Source: CADCTB01 sp964479465
Lineage (GTDB): Bacteria > Actinomycetota > Acidimicrobiia > Acidimicrobiales > AC-14
Assembly: GCA_964479465.1 (NCBI GenBank)
Contig: CAYZMG010000004.1
Location: forward strand, 57,008-121,007
DNA: 64,000 nucleotides
Direction of reading: 5' to 3'
A program made the position numbers and the translations under genes. Positions 7,295 through 15,460 of this stretch are shown in pieces. The stretch's first letter is position 1. Each line of letters begins with the position of its first letter. A model generated the notes under the pieces. That model was not told where the DNA came from. It worked only from the letters and a program-made list of their open reading frames with translations, and ran no database searches.

Positions 7295-9354
7295 GCCGGC
7301 ACCGATTCCAGGTCCTCGCCGGCGGGGCCCGGCCCGTGCTCGGGCGTGTCCTCGGGGGCCGTGGCCGGCTCCAGCGCCCAGGCGTAGAGCCCGCCGAAGA
7401 TCCACATGGTGCCGAGGATGGCCACCGCCCACGTCTTGTAGATCATGCCGTAGCTCAGGATCGGCAGGCCGATGGTGGTGACGATCGGCCAGTAGGACGG
7501 CGAGGGCATGTGAATGTGCTCCTCGTGCTCCTCGCTGTGGTCGCTGTGGTCCCCGTGGTCCCCGTGGTCCCCGCCGGCGCCCTCGATGTGGTCGGGGCCC
7601 TCGTTGCCCTCGGCACCCGTGGGCTCCACCTCTGTGCCCGCCATCGTCGGCTGGCCGAGAGGGACCTCACGCCGCACGCTGCGGCCGTTCTCGTCCTCGG
7701 TGTACTTGCGGTGCCACAGCTCGTCCCGGCTGGTGACCAGCGGGATCTCCTTGAAGTTGTACTCCGGCGGCGGCGACGGGATCGTCCACTCCAGTGTGCG
7801 GGCATCCCAGGGGTCGTCGGGCACGTCCTGGGGCTTGCGGTTCTTCCACATGTTGAAGATGAAGATGGCGACGGAGAGCGCGATCACGAACGATCCAATG
7901 GTGGAGACCAGGTTCCACACGTCCCACCCCCGCCCCTCGGGGTAGGTGTAGACCCGCCGGGGCATGCCCTGGAGGCCGAGGATGTGGAACGGGCCGAAGG
8001 TCATGTTGAAGCCGAGGAACATCAGCCAGAAGTGAATCTTGCCCAGCCGCTCGTCGAGCATCCGGCCGGCGAACTTCGGGTACCAGTAGTAGGCGCCGGC
8101 GAAGAGGCCGAACATACTGCCGCCGAAGAGCACGTAGTGGAAGTGGGCGACGATGTAGTAGGTGTCGGTCTGCTGGGTGTCGGCGGGGACCACGCCGTGG
8201 GTCACGCCCGAGAGGCCGCCGATGGTGAACATGGCCACGAAGCCGATGGCGAAGAGCATGGGCGTGGGGAAAGTGAGCTTCCCCTTCCACAGGGTGCTGA
8301 TCCAGTTGAAGATCTTCACGCCGGTCGGTACCGCGATGAACATCGTCGACGCGCTGAAGGCCGACACGGCGACGGGGCCGAGGCCGGTGGCGAACATGTG
8401 GTGGGCCCAGACGCCCCAGCCCATGAAGCCGATGGCGATACCCGAGAACACCATGACCTGGTAGCCGAAGAGGGGCTTGCGGGAGAACACCGGGAGCACT
8501 TCGGACACGATGCCCATCGCGGGGAGGATCAGGATGTAGACCTCCGGATGGCCGAACATCCAAAACAGGTGTTGCCAGAGCAGGGGGTCGGAGCCGGCCG
8601 CAACGTTGAAGAAGTTGGTGGAGAACGTGCGGTCGAAGCCGAGCAGGAACAGGGCGACGGTGATGACCGGGATGGCGAACAGCAGGAGGAACTGAGCCAC
8701 CAGGCTCATCCACACGAAGATCGGCATCCGCATCAGGCTCATGCCCGGGGCCCGCATGTTGATGACGGTGACGATCAGGTTGACCGCGCTGGTCAGCGAC
8801 GCGATGCCCAGGATCTGGAGCCCGTAGATCCAGTAGTCGATGTTGTGGCCCGGGAGGTTCCGGGTCAGGGGCACGTAGCCGAACCAGCCGCCGTTGGGCG
8901 CCCCGCCCAGGAAGAAGCTGGAGTACATGAAGAGGCCACCGGCCAAGAAGATCCAGAACCCGAATGCGTTGATGCGGGGGAAAGCGACGTCGCGCGCCCC
9001 GATCATGATCGGCAGCAGGTAGTTCGCCAGGCCGGCCGACAGCGGCATGATGACCAGGAAGATCATCGTGGTGCCGTGCATCGTGAACAGCTGGTTGTAG
9101 GTGTCGGCTCGGAGGAAGGTCTGGTCAGGGGCGCCCAACTGGACCCGGAGCAGCAGGGCCTCGATCCCGCCGATCAGGAAGAAGATGAACGCCGTCGCCG
9201 AGTACATGATGCCGATCTTCTTGTGATCGACGGAGACCATCCATCCCCAGGCACCCTTGGTGTAGCCCGTGGGGCGGCGGAGGAAGCGGGTCGGGGCGCC
9301 CGGCGGCGACTGAAGGGCCAGGGAGCCCTGCCGCTCCGGGGTGACGATTGCCAT
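7291..9354 (-). CDS. ctaD: Cytochrome c oxidase subunit I (caa3 type) with His-rich linker and extra C-terminal helices
   Basis: 687 aa catalytic subunit. All ligands are present: heme a His93 and His406, heme a3 His404, CuB His269 with cross-link Tyr273 (GHPEVY), and CuB His318/His319. The family core ends near residue 530. A linker at about 588-615 contains eight His alternating with Asp/Glu, followed by two additional membrane helices (616-665) and an acidic tail. The extra helices resemble a fused small subunit; the His run may bind metal (inference). Good ribosome site GGAGG 8 nt before ATG. Operon position: between ctaC and ctaE. Confidence 0.95.
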   Translation of the reverse strand: MAIVTPERQGSLALQSPPGAPTRFLRRPTGYTKGAWGWMVSVDHKKIGIMYSATAFIFFLIGGIEALLLRVQLGAPDQTFLRADTYNQLFTMHGTTMIFLVIMPLSAGLANYLLPIMIGARDVAFPRINAFGFWIFLAGGLFMYSSFFLGGAPNGGWFGYVPLTRNLPGHNIDYWIYGLQILGIASLTSAVNLIVTVINMRAPGMSLMRMPIFVWMSLVAQFLLLFAIPVITVALFLLGFDRTFSTNFFNVAAGSDPLLWQHLFWMFGHPEVYILILPAMGIVSEVLPVFSRKPLFGYQVMVFSGIAIGFMGWGVWAHHMFATGLGPVAVSAFSASTMFIAVPTGVKIFNWISTLWKGKLTFPTPMLFAIGFVAMFTIGGLSGVTHGVVPADTQQTDTYYIVAHFHYVLFGGSMFGLFAGAYYWYPKFAGRMLDERLGKIHFWLMFLGFNMTFGPFHILGLQGMPRRVYTYPEGRGWDVWNLVSTIGSFVIALSVAIFIFNMWKNRKPQDVPDDPWDARTLEWTIPSPPPEYNFKEIPLVTSRDELWHRKYTEDENGRSVRREVPLGQPTMAGTEVEPTGAEGNEGPDHIEGAGGDHGDHGDHSDHSEEHEEHIHMPSPSYWPIVTTIGLPILSYGMIYKTWAVAILGTMWIFGGLYAWALEPATAPEDTPEHGPGPAGEDLESVPA

Positions 9355-9401
9355 CTAGACGTCCTCCACAACGAACTTCGGCTCCACTACGTACCTCGGC
9401 G

Positions 9402-10406
9402 TCATCGCAGGGTGTTCAGGTAGACGATGAGCTCAGTGATCTCGTCCGGGGTCAGGGGGGCGCCGGGGATGATCATCTTGTTCCCCGGCTTCTCGCCGAG
9501 AGGATCGCGCAACCAGCGGCGCAGGTTGGCGTCGTTGTTGTCGAAGATGCTGCCGGCGAAGGTGGTGCGGGAGGCGAAGTGGCTCAGGTTCGGCCCGATC
9601 GTGCCCTCCGACACCCCCTCGACGGTGTGGCAGCTGCCACACCCCCGCTGGATGAAGAGGTTGGCGCCGGCCTCGCCCCGCGTGCCGGCGGACGACTTCA
9701 CCGAAGGGGCCTGCTGGCTGGCCACCCAGGCGTCGAAGTCCTGGGGGGTCATGGCGATGGCAATGGCCCGCATGTTGGCGTGGGAGTCGCCGCAGAACTC
9801 GGTGCACTGGCCGATGTACTCGCCCGGCTCGTCGGCGGAGAACGACATGCGGTTCTGGCGGCCGGGCACGACGTCGGTCTTGCCGGCCAGGGGAGCGATC
9901 CAGTAGCTGTGGATGACGTCGTTGCTGAGCAGGGTGAGCTCGACCGGACGGCCGACGGGCATGCGCAGCTCGTTGGCGGTCACGACGCCCAGGTCGTCGT
10001 AGCGGTACTCCCACCAGAACTGGTGGCCGACCACGGTGACCCGGACGGGGTTCTCGGGTTGCTTGGCCAGGTCGAAGATCGTGGCGATGGTCGGCACGGC
10101 CACCGCGAGGAGGATCAGGGCCGGCACGAGGGTCCAGCCCACCTCCAGGCGGGTGTTGCCGTGGATCTGCTTGGGCTCGGGCGAGTCGGGCCGGGCCCGG
10201 AACTTGATGACGGCGATGACGACCAGGGCCTGCACCAAAACGAAGACCACGCCGGCCACGACGAACACCGGGTCGATGAGGTCGTCGATCTGCCGGGCGA
10301 CCGGCCCCTTGGGGTCCAGCGTGTCTTGGGGCGCGTTCCCAGCGCAGGCGGCGAGGAAGACGAAGAGGCTGGCGCTGAGGGCGGCCAAACGGCGGTTGCG
10401 TCGCAC
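9402..10406 (-). CDS. ctaC: Cytochrome c oxidase subunit II with fused cytochrome c domain
   Basis: 334 aa lipoprotein (lipobox LAAC, Cys21) with two membrane helices, a CuA cupredoxin domain (C201-TEF-C205-GDS-H209-AN-M212) and a C-terminal class I cytochrome c (C256-GSC-H260; candidate axial Met in NKMII). This makes the complex a caa3 oxidase taking electrons from cytochrome c or the bc1 complex. First gene of the operon; GTG start at 10406 with GGAAG just upstream. Confidence 0.94.
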   Translation of the reverse strand: MRRNRRLAALSASLFVFLAACAGNAPQDTLDPKGPVARQIDDLIDPVFVVAGVVFVLVQALVVIAVIKFRARPDSPEPKQIHGNTRLEVGWTLVPALILLAVAVPTIATIFDLAKQPENPVRVTVVGHQFWWEYRYDDLGVVTANELRMPVGRPVELTLLSNDVIHSYWIAPLAGKTDVVPGRQNRMSFSADEPGEYIGQCTEFCGDSHANMRAIAIAMTPQDFDAWVASQQAPSVKSSAGTRGEAGANLFIQRGCGSCHTVEGVSEGTIGPNLSHFASRTTFAGSIFDNNDANLRRWLRDPLGEKPGNKMIIPGAPLTPDEITELIVYLNTLR

Positions 10407-10490
10407 GGCACTTCCTACACTGTCCGGTGCGGGCCAGCGCGTCCAATCGGCGCCCGGCAGGGGGCACTTTTTCAGCCCGCGGCCGGCAAG

Positions 10491-11366
10491 CTACGTGCGA
10501 TGCGCGGCCACCAGCGCCGGCGCCTCGTGCTCGCCCAGGCCGGCGGCCCGCCGGCGGCCCCGGGGCCCGGTGACGGCGAAGACCACGGCGAAGAGGGCCG
10601 CGCCCACCAGCACGATCGTCGCCCCCGACGAGACGTCGAGGTGGTAGCTGAGCACCATCCCGGCGAACCCGCACCCGGCGCCGATGAGGGTCGACAGCCA
10701 GAGCATGCGGGCGAAGCTGTTCGTGAGCATGCGGGCCACGACGGGCGGGATGACCAGGATGGCGGCGATCAGGACGACGCCCAGCACCTTCATGGTGGCC
10801 AGGATCGAGACCGAGAGCAGGAGCATCAACAGGGCGTCCATACGGGCCGTGTTCACGCCGGAGACGTCGGCCACCTCGGGGTCGAAGGTGGTGAAAAGCA
10901 GCTTCCGGTAGAAGGCGAGCACCATGGCTACCGCGGCCAGGGTCACGCCGGCGACGATCCACACGTCGGCCATCGTCACGCCCAGGATGCTGCCGAAGAT
11001 GGCGGCGTCGAGGCTGCGCCGGACCTGCCCGTAGAGGCCGAGCAGGGCGATGCCGAACGCGAAGGAGGCGGTGGTGATGACGCCGATGGCGGCGTCGGAG
11101 CCGATGGTGCGCCGGCGGGTGACCCGGCCGATGGCCAGGGCCGAGGCCATGCCCCACAGGCCGGCGCCCAGGTAGAAGTTGAACCCGACCAGGGCGGAGG
11201 CGGCGGCGCCGCCGAAGATGGCGTGGGACAGCCCGTGGCCGATGTAGCTCATCCCCCGCAGCGTCACGTAGACGCCGATGAGGCCGCAGAGGGCGCCGGC
11301 CATGGTGGCGACCAGCAGGCCGTGGCGGAAGAAGGCGAACTCGAGGGGCTCCGCCAACCACGTCAC
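10491..11366 (-). CDS. znuB: Zn/Mn ABC transporter permease (ABC-3 family)
   Basis: 291 aa, about eight membrane helices. The N-terminal region FFRHGLLVATMAGALCGLIGVYVTLRG and SHAIFGGAAA are typical of the ZnuB/MntB/AztB permeases. Last gene of a substrate-binding/ATPase/permease operon that faces a Fur-family regulator, so zinc is the likeliest metal, though Mn cannot be excluded. The C-terminal ~25 residues are hydrophilic and His/Arg-rich. Confidence 0.88.
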   Translation of the reverse strand: MTWLAEPLEFAFFRHGLLVATMAGALCGLIGVYVTLRGMSYIGHGLSHAIFGGAAASALVGFNFYLGAGLWGMASALAIGRVTRRRTIGSDAAIGVITTASFAFGIALLGLYGQVRRSLDAAIFGSILGVTMADVWIVAGVTLAAVAMVLAFYRKLLFTTFDPEVADVSGVNTARMDALLMLLLSVSILATMKVLGVVLIAAILVIPPVVARMLTNSFARMLWLSTLIGAGCGFAGMVLSYHLDVSSGATIVLVGAALFAVVFAVTGPRGRRRAAGLGEHEAPALVAAHRT

Positions 11367-11412
11367 GGGGCTTCCGCCCCCTGAATGTCGCGAGAGCCGC
11401 CTCCCGGGCGGC

Positions 11413-12213
11413 TCATGGGGCCTCCCGCCTCGAACTGGTGACAGAAAAGGGGGTCCTGGCCCCGTTCTGTGTCACCAGTTCGGGGGCGTCCACCACGATG
11501 GGCATGCCGCCGTGCTCCAGGACGTCCATGGGGGCGCCGTACGTGCGCTCCAGGACGGCCGGCGTCAGCACCTCCCTTGGCGTCCCCCGGCCCGTGATCT
11601 CGGTGTTCAGGCAGACGAGCCGGGGCAGGTGGGCGGCCATCCCGTTCAGGTCGTGGGTGGTGAGGACGATGGCCAGGCCGCCGGCGTTGAGGTCCGAGAG
11701 CAGGCGGAGGATGTCGTGGCGGGTGCGGACGTCGACCCCCGAGGTCGGCTCGTCGAGCAGGAGCAGCTGGGGCCGGCGCAGGAGGGCCCGGGCCAGGAAG
11801 ACCCGCTGCTGCTGGCCCCCGGACAGCTCCCGGATGTGGCGGCCACCGAGGCCCCCGATGCCGAGCCTGTCCAACACCGAGGCCACCTCGGCCTTTTCGC
11901 CCGCCGAGGGCCAGGGCAGGCGCCGGCCCGTCGTGCGCGCCATCAGGACCGCCTCGGCCACGGTCACCGGGAAGTTCCAGTCCACCGTCTCCACCTGGGG
12001 CACGTAGCCGACCCGCAGACCGGGCTGGCGCCAGACGCGGCCGGCGACGGGCTGGACCGTGCCCAGCACGGCCCGCAGCAGGGTCGTCTTGCCCGAGCCC
12101 GAAGGCCCGACGACGCCCACGAAGTCGGAGCCGCCGACCTCCAGATCGGCGGCTCGCAGGACGATGGTGCCGGCGTAGGCGCAGGTGACGCCCTCCAGGC
12201 GCAAGACGGTCAC
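11413..12213 (-). CDS. znuC: Zn/Mn ABC transporter ATP-binding protein
   Basis: 266 aa. Walker A GPSGSGKTTLLRAVLG, Q-loop in YVPQVETVDWNFP, signature LSGGQQQRVFLARAL, Walker B LLLLDEPTSGVD, and H-loop TTHDLN. The start overlaps the stop of the substrate-binding gene by 4 bp. The last ~20 codons lie inside a long inverted repeat (11432-11481) unlike the rest of the gene, suggesting that a REP-like element has been absorbed into the reading frame; the family core is complete without them. Confidence 0.9.
   Translation of the reverse strand: MTVLRLEGVTCAYAGTIVLRAADLEVGGSDFVGVVGPSGSGKTTLLRAVLGTVQPVAGRVWRQPGLRVGYVPQVETVDWNFPVTVAEAVLMARTTGRRLPWPSAGEKAEVASVLDRLGIGGLGGRHIRELSGGQQQRVFLARALLRRPQLLLLDEPTSGVDVRTRHDILRLLSDLNAGGLAIVLTTHDLNGMAAHLPRLVCLNTEITGRGTPREVLTPAVLERTYGAPMDVLEHGGMPIVVDAPELVTQNGARTPFSVTSSRREAP
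11432..11481. repeat. REP-like palindrome inside the 3' end of znuC
   Basis: Left arm GAACTGGTGACAGAA (11432-11446) and right arm TTCTGTGTCACCAGTTC (11465-11481) are complementary except for a 2-base bulge. The 18-nt centre, with a GGGGTCC/GGCCCC core, is itself partly palindromic. The layout resembles dispersed extragenic palindromes. No second copy was noticed in this window. Confidence 0.5.
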
Positions 12214-13208
12214 TGGGGGTAGACGGCGGGGTCGGCGATGTCGGGCACCTGGACCGCCCTGAGGGCGGACGCATCGCCGCCCAGGCTCTCCACCATGGTC
12301 ACGAAGTTGAACTTCATGAGGCCGAGCCAGGAGTGGTCGGGGTCGCCGGGCTTGCCGGGCAGATCGTCGTCACGCAGCTTGTCGACGTAGCGAACACCGG
12401 CCTCGGACCCGATCCGGGCCAGGACGGGGCTGGGAAACACCTCGGAGCCGAAGATGGCGGGCACCCCGACCTGGCGGACCTGCTGGATGAGCCCGGCCAC
12501 CTCCCGGGGCGTGGGCTCCTCGAAGCTCGACACCTGGATGGCGCCGATCACCTTCCAGTCGTAGTGCTGGGCGAAGTAGGCGTAGGCGTCGTGGTAGGTC
12601 AGCAGGTCCCGCTTCCCGACGGTGGCGCTGGCGACTGTCATGGCCGCGTCGAGCTCATCGACCTTGGCTGCGAAGCGCTCGTAGTTGGCGGCGTACTCGC
12701 CGGCGTGGACGGGGTCCCGGGCCGAGAGCGTGTCGCGGACGATGCGGCCGTACTCCTTGGCGTACGGCGGGTTCGTCCACAGGTGGGGGTTGGGCTTGCC
12801 CCCCTCCCGGGGGAACGAGAAGTCGTACAGGTACTGCTCGGGCCGGATCGTGCGGTCGCCCAGCTCGATCACCTCGGCGCCGGCCTTGAGGTTGCCGGCG
12901 GCCAGCTCCCGGGTGGGGTCCTCCAGCTTGAGGCCGTTGACGAAGACCACGTCGGCCCGGGCCAGGATGCGGGCCGCGCTCGGCGGGGGCTCGAAGGTGT
13001 GGGAGTTCGCCCCCTCGGGTACGAGCCCCCGCACCTCGGCCCGGTCACCAGCGACGCTCGACACGATGCTGGTCAAGGGCGAGACCGTGGTGACGACGTT
13101 CAGCTTGGCCGGGTCGTCGGCCGCCTGCGTGCTCCCCGCACCGCACGCGCCCGAGAGCAGGGACAGCACCAGGGCCGCGCCGGCGACGAGTTCCTTCCGT
13201 CTACCCAC
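12210..13208 (-). CDS. znuA: Zn/Mn ABC transporter substrate-binding lipoprotein (ZnuA/TroA family)
   Basis: 332 aa. Lipoprotein signal with lipobox LSGAC. Cluster A-I metal-binding fold: metal-ligand candidates in NSHTFEPPPS, NPHLWTNP, YHDAYAYFAQHY, and the C-terminal Asp region. The loop that is His-rich in many ZnuA proteins is short here. First gene of the operon, divergent from the Fur/Zur gene with only 57 bp between, which holds a 25-bp imperfect palindrome. Confidence 0.9.
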   Translation of the reverse strand: MGRRKELVAGAALVLSLLSGACGAGSTQAADDPAKLNVVTTVSPLTSIVSSVAGDRAEVRGLVPEGANSHTFEPPPSAARILARADVVFVNGLKLEDPTRELAAGNLKAGAEVIELGDRTIRPEQYLYDFSFPREGGKPNPHLWTNPPYAKEYGRIVRDTLSARDPVHAGEYAANYERFAAKVDELDAAMTVASATVGKRDLLTYHDAYAYFAQHYDWKVIGAIQVSSFEEPTPREVAGLIQQVRQVGVPAIFGSEVFPSPVLARIGSEAGVRYVDKLRDDDLPGKPGDPDHSWLGLMKFNFVTMVESLGGDASALRAVQVPDIADPAVYPQ

Positions 13209-13217
13209 TTCCAGCAG

Positions 13218-13242
13218 GCTATCGCAAGCTGCTCGCTATAGC
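13218..13242. promoter_or_regulatory. Candidate Zur/Fur operator
   Basis: Half sites GCTATCGCAAGC and GCTCGCTATAGC flank a central T; 10 of 12 positions are complementary. It lies in the 57-bp gap between znuA and the Fur-family gene, so one bound regulator could cover both promoters. Confidence 0.5.
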
Positions 13243-13253
13243 GGCTCGGGTAC

Positions 13254-13259
13254 TACACT
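13254..13259 (+). promoter_or_regulatory. Leaderless -10 element of the fur/zur gene
   Basis: TACACT sits 6 nt before the ATG at 13266, matching the spacing seen at several other genes of the window. Confidence 0.45.
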
Positions 13260-13265
13260 TCACTC

Positions 13266-13653
13266 ATGCCGGTCCGGGAACAGGCAGAACCGANNNNNNN
13301 NNNGGGTCATCCTGGAGACCTTTCTCGGCATCGGCGGCCACATCACCGCCGAGACCCTCACGGCCCGGGTGCAAACCAGCCAGCCCGACGTGCACGAGTC
13401 CACCGTTTACCGCTTCCTCGACGAGCTGGAGCGTCTCGGCGTGGTCGACCACGTCCACCTCGGCCATGGCCCCGCCGTCTACCACCTGGCCACCGACGCC
13501 CATCACCACCTGGTGTGCGACAAGTGCGGCACGGTCGTCGAAGTCCCGGAGTCCGTGTTCAACGAGCTCCGGACCCGCCTCCAGACGGAGTTCGGCTTCA
13601 CTCTTGAACCGCGGCACTTCGCAGTAACCGGCCGCTGCAGAGACTGCGGCTAA
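13266..13653 (+). CDS. zur: Fur-family metalloregulator, probably Zur; interrupted by an assembly gap
   Basis: The ATG at 13266 (MPVREQAEP) and the downstream body are in different frames only because a run of ten Ns of arbitrary length (13294-13303) lies between; I treat this as one gene. The body contains the wing and dimerisation region (HITAETLTARV...ESTVYRFLDEL), the His cluster HHHLVCDKCG, and C-terminal CRDCG, giving two CxxC structural zinc sites. The missing part should hold the first HTH helices. Divergent from znuABC, hence the Zur call; iron- or Mn-sensing is not excluded. Confidence 0.8.
13294..13303. other. Assembly gap (10 N)
   Basis: Placeholder gap within the fur/zur coding region; the true length is unknown. 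Confidence 0.99.
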
Positions 13654-13732
13654 CCGCAAGGGGTGCCGGCGGCCGCTCGAAGCCGCCGGAGGCGGCCCCA
13701 GCCCGGCTGCCGGCCAAAGTACCAACGGCGGA

Positions 13733-13757
13733 GGTCCGCCGGCTCCGCCGGCGGACC
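13733..13757. terminator. Hairpin downstream of zur
   Basis: GGTCCGCCGG-CTCCG-CCGGCGGACC, a perfect 10-bp GC stem in the short gap between convergent genes; may serve zur. No T-run. Confidence 0.5.
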
Positions 13758-13801
13758 GGAGCGCAGCTGCCTCGCCGAGCAACCTCCGGTTGCGAGGCGA
13801 C

Positions 13802-13821
13802 GAGTCGTCGTCAGACGACTC
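13802..13821. terminator. Hairpin at the 3' end of the cupredoxin gene
   Basis: GAGTCGTC-GTCA-GACGACTC, a perfect 8-bp stem that includes the stop codon of the minus-strand cupredoxin gene. Could act on either strand. Confidence 0.4.
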
Positions 13822-14791
13822 TTACTGTCCCCGTCATCTGGGTCGGGTGGACGTCGCACTGGAACCTGTACTCGCCGGCGGGAGGGGCGTGGAAGGTGTA
13901 GGTGGCGGTGGCTATGCCGGTAACGATCTGACCCCGGAAGATGGGCCTGGTGGGGTCCTGCCCGATGATGGTGATGTTGTGCTGGACGTCGCGGTCGTTG
14001 TTGTCGAACCGGATCTCAACATCGGAGTCGGCTGTCAGGGTGATCGTGTCGTGATCGAACGCCACGTCCTTGGCCCCGAGCTGCACCGAGCCGGCCTCGC
14101 CGGCGTGCTCCTCGGAGTGGACCTCGATGTGGCGCTCGCCGACGGCGGCGGCGAAGATCCCGCCGCCCACCATGACCACGCTGCCGATGGCCAGGACCGC
14201 AGCCAGGGTGCGGCCGCTGATGTTGGGCCGCACCGCGGCGATCGATGCGCAGCCCAGGATGACCACGCCGACCAGCAAGGCGATGACCCACGACGCCGTC
14301 TCCGACACCGCCAGCAGCACCCGGGACATGAAGTACATGACGCTGGCGATGGTTGCCAGCCCCAGCACCGGGAGGCCGAGCGGCAGCAGGCTGATGGCGC
14401 GACCGGTGGACTCCGAGGTGGCGCGGGCCAGCCAGCCGGCGGCGGCGCTCATAGCTAGGAGCACGCCGGCCCAGGTGAAGAGGGGGTGCTCGATGAGCCC
14501 GATCATCACCAGGCCCACTGACACGCCGGCCGCAATCGGCCAGCCGCCACCGCCGGGCACGGGGCGTACGACGACCGGCCGCACGACCGGCGGGGCATTG
14601 CCGGCCACGACCGGGGCGTACTCATTCTCCCGGACGGTGGACAGCATCACGCCCAGCAGGAACGCCACCGCGCTCACCATCAGGTAGAGGACCCCGCCCA
14701 TGACGTCGAGGGTCAGGACGTGGTAGACGGCGGCGAGGAACGCGGCGCCACCGGCGACGGGCAGGAACAGCCTGGAGGTCTGGGTGAACAT
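13811..14791 (-). CDS. Polytopic membrane protein fused to a C-terminal type-1 copper (cupredoxin) domain
   Basis: 326 aa. Residues 1-215 hold about seven hydrophobic segments, with no recognisable COX2 signature. Residues ~230-326 form a cupredoxin with ligands His in VQHNITI and the C-x2-H-x3-M cluster in QCDVHPTQMTG, i.e. a mononuclear type-1 site, not the binuclear CuA of COX2. Downstream of the COX3-like gene and on the same strand as it and the COX1-like gene, where a subunit II would be expected. I infer that it is the electron-entry subunit of the atypical complex. The combination of a membrane bundle and a cupredoxin in this setting is not one I recognise from a named family. Confidence 0.8.
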   Translation of the reverse strand: MFTQTSRLFLPVAGGAAFLAAVYHVLTLDVMGGVLYLMVSAVAFLLGVMLSTVRENEYAPVVAGNAPPVVRPVVVRPVPGGGGWPIAAGVSVGLVMIGLIEHPLFTWAGVLLAMSAAAGWLARATSESTGRAISLLPLGLPVLGLATIASVMYFMSRVLLAVSETASWVIALLVGVVILGCASIAAVRPNISGRTLAAVLAIGSVVMVGGGIFAAAVGERHIEVHSEEHAGEAGSVQLGAKDVAFDHDTITLTADSDVEIRFDNNDRDVQHNITIIGQDPTRPIFRGQIVTGIATATYTFHAPPAGEYRFQCDVHPTQMTGTVRVV

Positions 14792-14797
14792 GGCCGC

Positions 14798-15460
14798 CTA
14801 CCCGTGCCTGCTGAGGATGAACAGGACGGTGACGACCACGAACCAGACGATGTTCGTGTACTGCCAGAACACCGCTCCGGCCCGGAGGGCGTCGTGGCGG
14901 TCGTCGGTGAAATGGCCGGCCATGGTGCGGAATGCCAGGACCAGCACCACCACCATCGCCACCAGCAGGTGGAGGAGGTGATAACCGGTCAGGAGATCGA
15001 AGAGCGTGCCGTAGGTGTGGTCGTTGAAGCCGAACCCGGTACGGACGAACGTGAGCCACTCGAGGTTGGCCATGGCCAGGCCCAGGAACAGGGTGAGGAG
15101 CAGCGCCATCGTCGCGTTGCGCCCGTCATTGCGGCGAGCGGAGAAGATGCCCCACTGCACGGAGAGGCCCGACATCACCGCAGTGATGGTGATCATCGTC
15201 GGGAAGTAGGTGCTGACCGACACGTCGCTGGGCGGCCAGGTGGTCGAACCCTCCTTGATGCCCAGGTACACAGCCACGACTGCCGCCAGCACCATGGCGT
15301 CGGCGGTCACGAACAGCAGGGCACCGATAGTGCTCGTGCCCCGGCGGGGTCTGCCCGGGACGGGCCCAGGTAGTGCCTCGCCGGTGGGCAGGACCATCGG
15401 CGCCTCATTGGAGGCGACGACCGGAAGGTTCTCGGTGGCGGAGGTGGCGACTAGCGACAT
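14798..15460 (-). CDS. COX3-like subunit of the atypical oxidase locus
   Basis: 220 aa. After a 40-residue Pro-rich N-terminus come five membrane helices matching cytochrome c oxidase subunit III: GALLFVTADAMVLAAVVAVYL, MANLEWLTF, LLTGYHLLHLLVAMV, and C-terminal FWQYTNIVWFVVVTVLFIL. In standard subunit III the last helix reads YWHFVDVVW; here the charged and His residues are replaced (WQYTNIVW). Starts immediately at the end of the COX1-like gene (15460/15461), 6 bp before the cupredoxin gene, consistent with one transcript. Confidence 0.85.
   Translation of the reverse strand: MSLVATSATENLPVVASNEAPMVLPTGEALPGPVPGRPRRGTSTIGALLFVTADAMVLAAVVAVYLGIKEGSTTWPPSDVSVSTYFPTMITITAVMSGLSVQWGIFSARRNDGRNATMALLLTLFLGLAMANLEWLTFVRTGFGFNDHTYGTLFDLLTGYHLLHLLVAMVVVLVLAFRTMAGHFTDDRHDALRAGAVFWQYTNIVWFVVVTVLFILSRHG

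Noticed and set aside
7336..9423. A 695-codon open frame antisense to ctaD
   Set aside because: High-GC shadow frame: composition dominated by His, Gly, Glu, Val and Arg with no domain pattern, fully opposite a conserved oxidase gene.
9348..11384. A 678-codon plus-strand frame over ctaC and znuB
   Set aside because: Shadow of the minus-strand genes; Gly/His/Asp-rich and without recognisable motifs.
13266..13653. Fur gene as a true frameshift pseudogene
   Set aside because: The frame change coincides with a 10-N assembly gap of arbitrary length; both flanks look intact.
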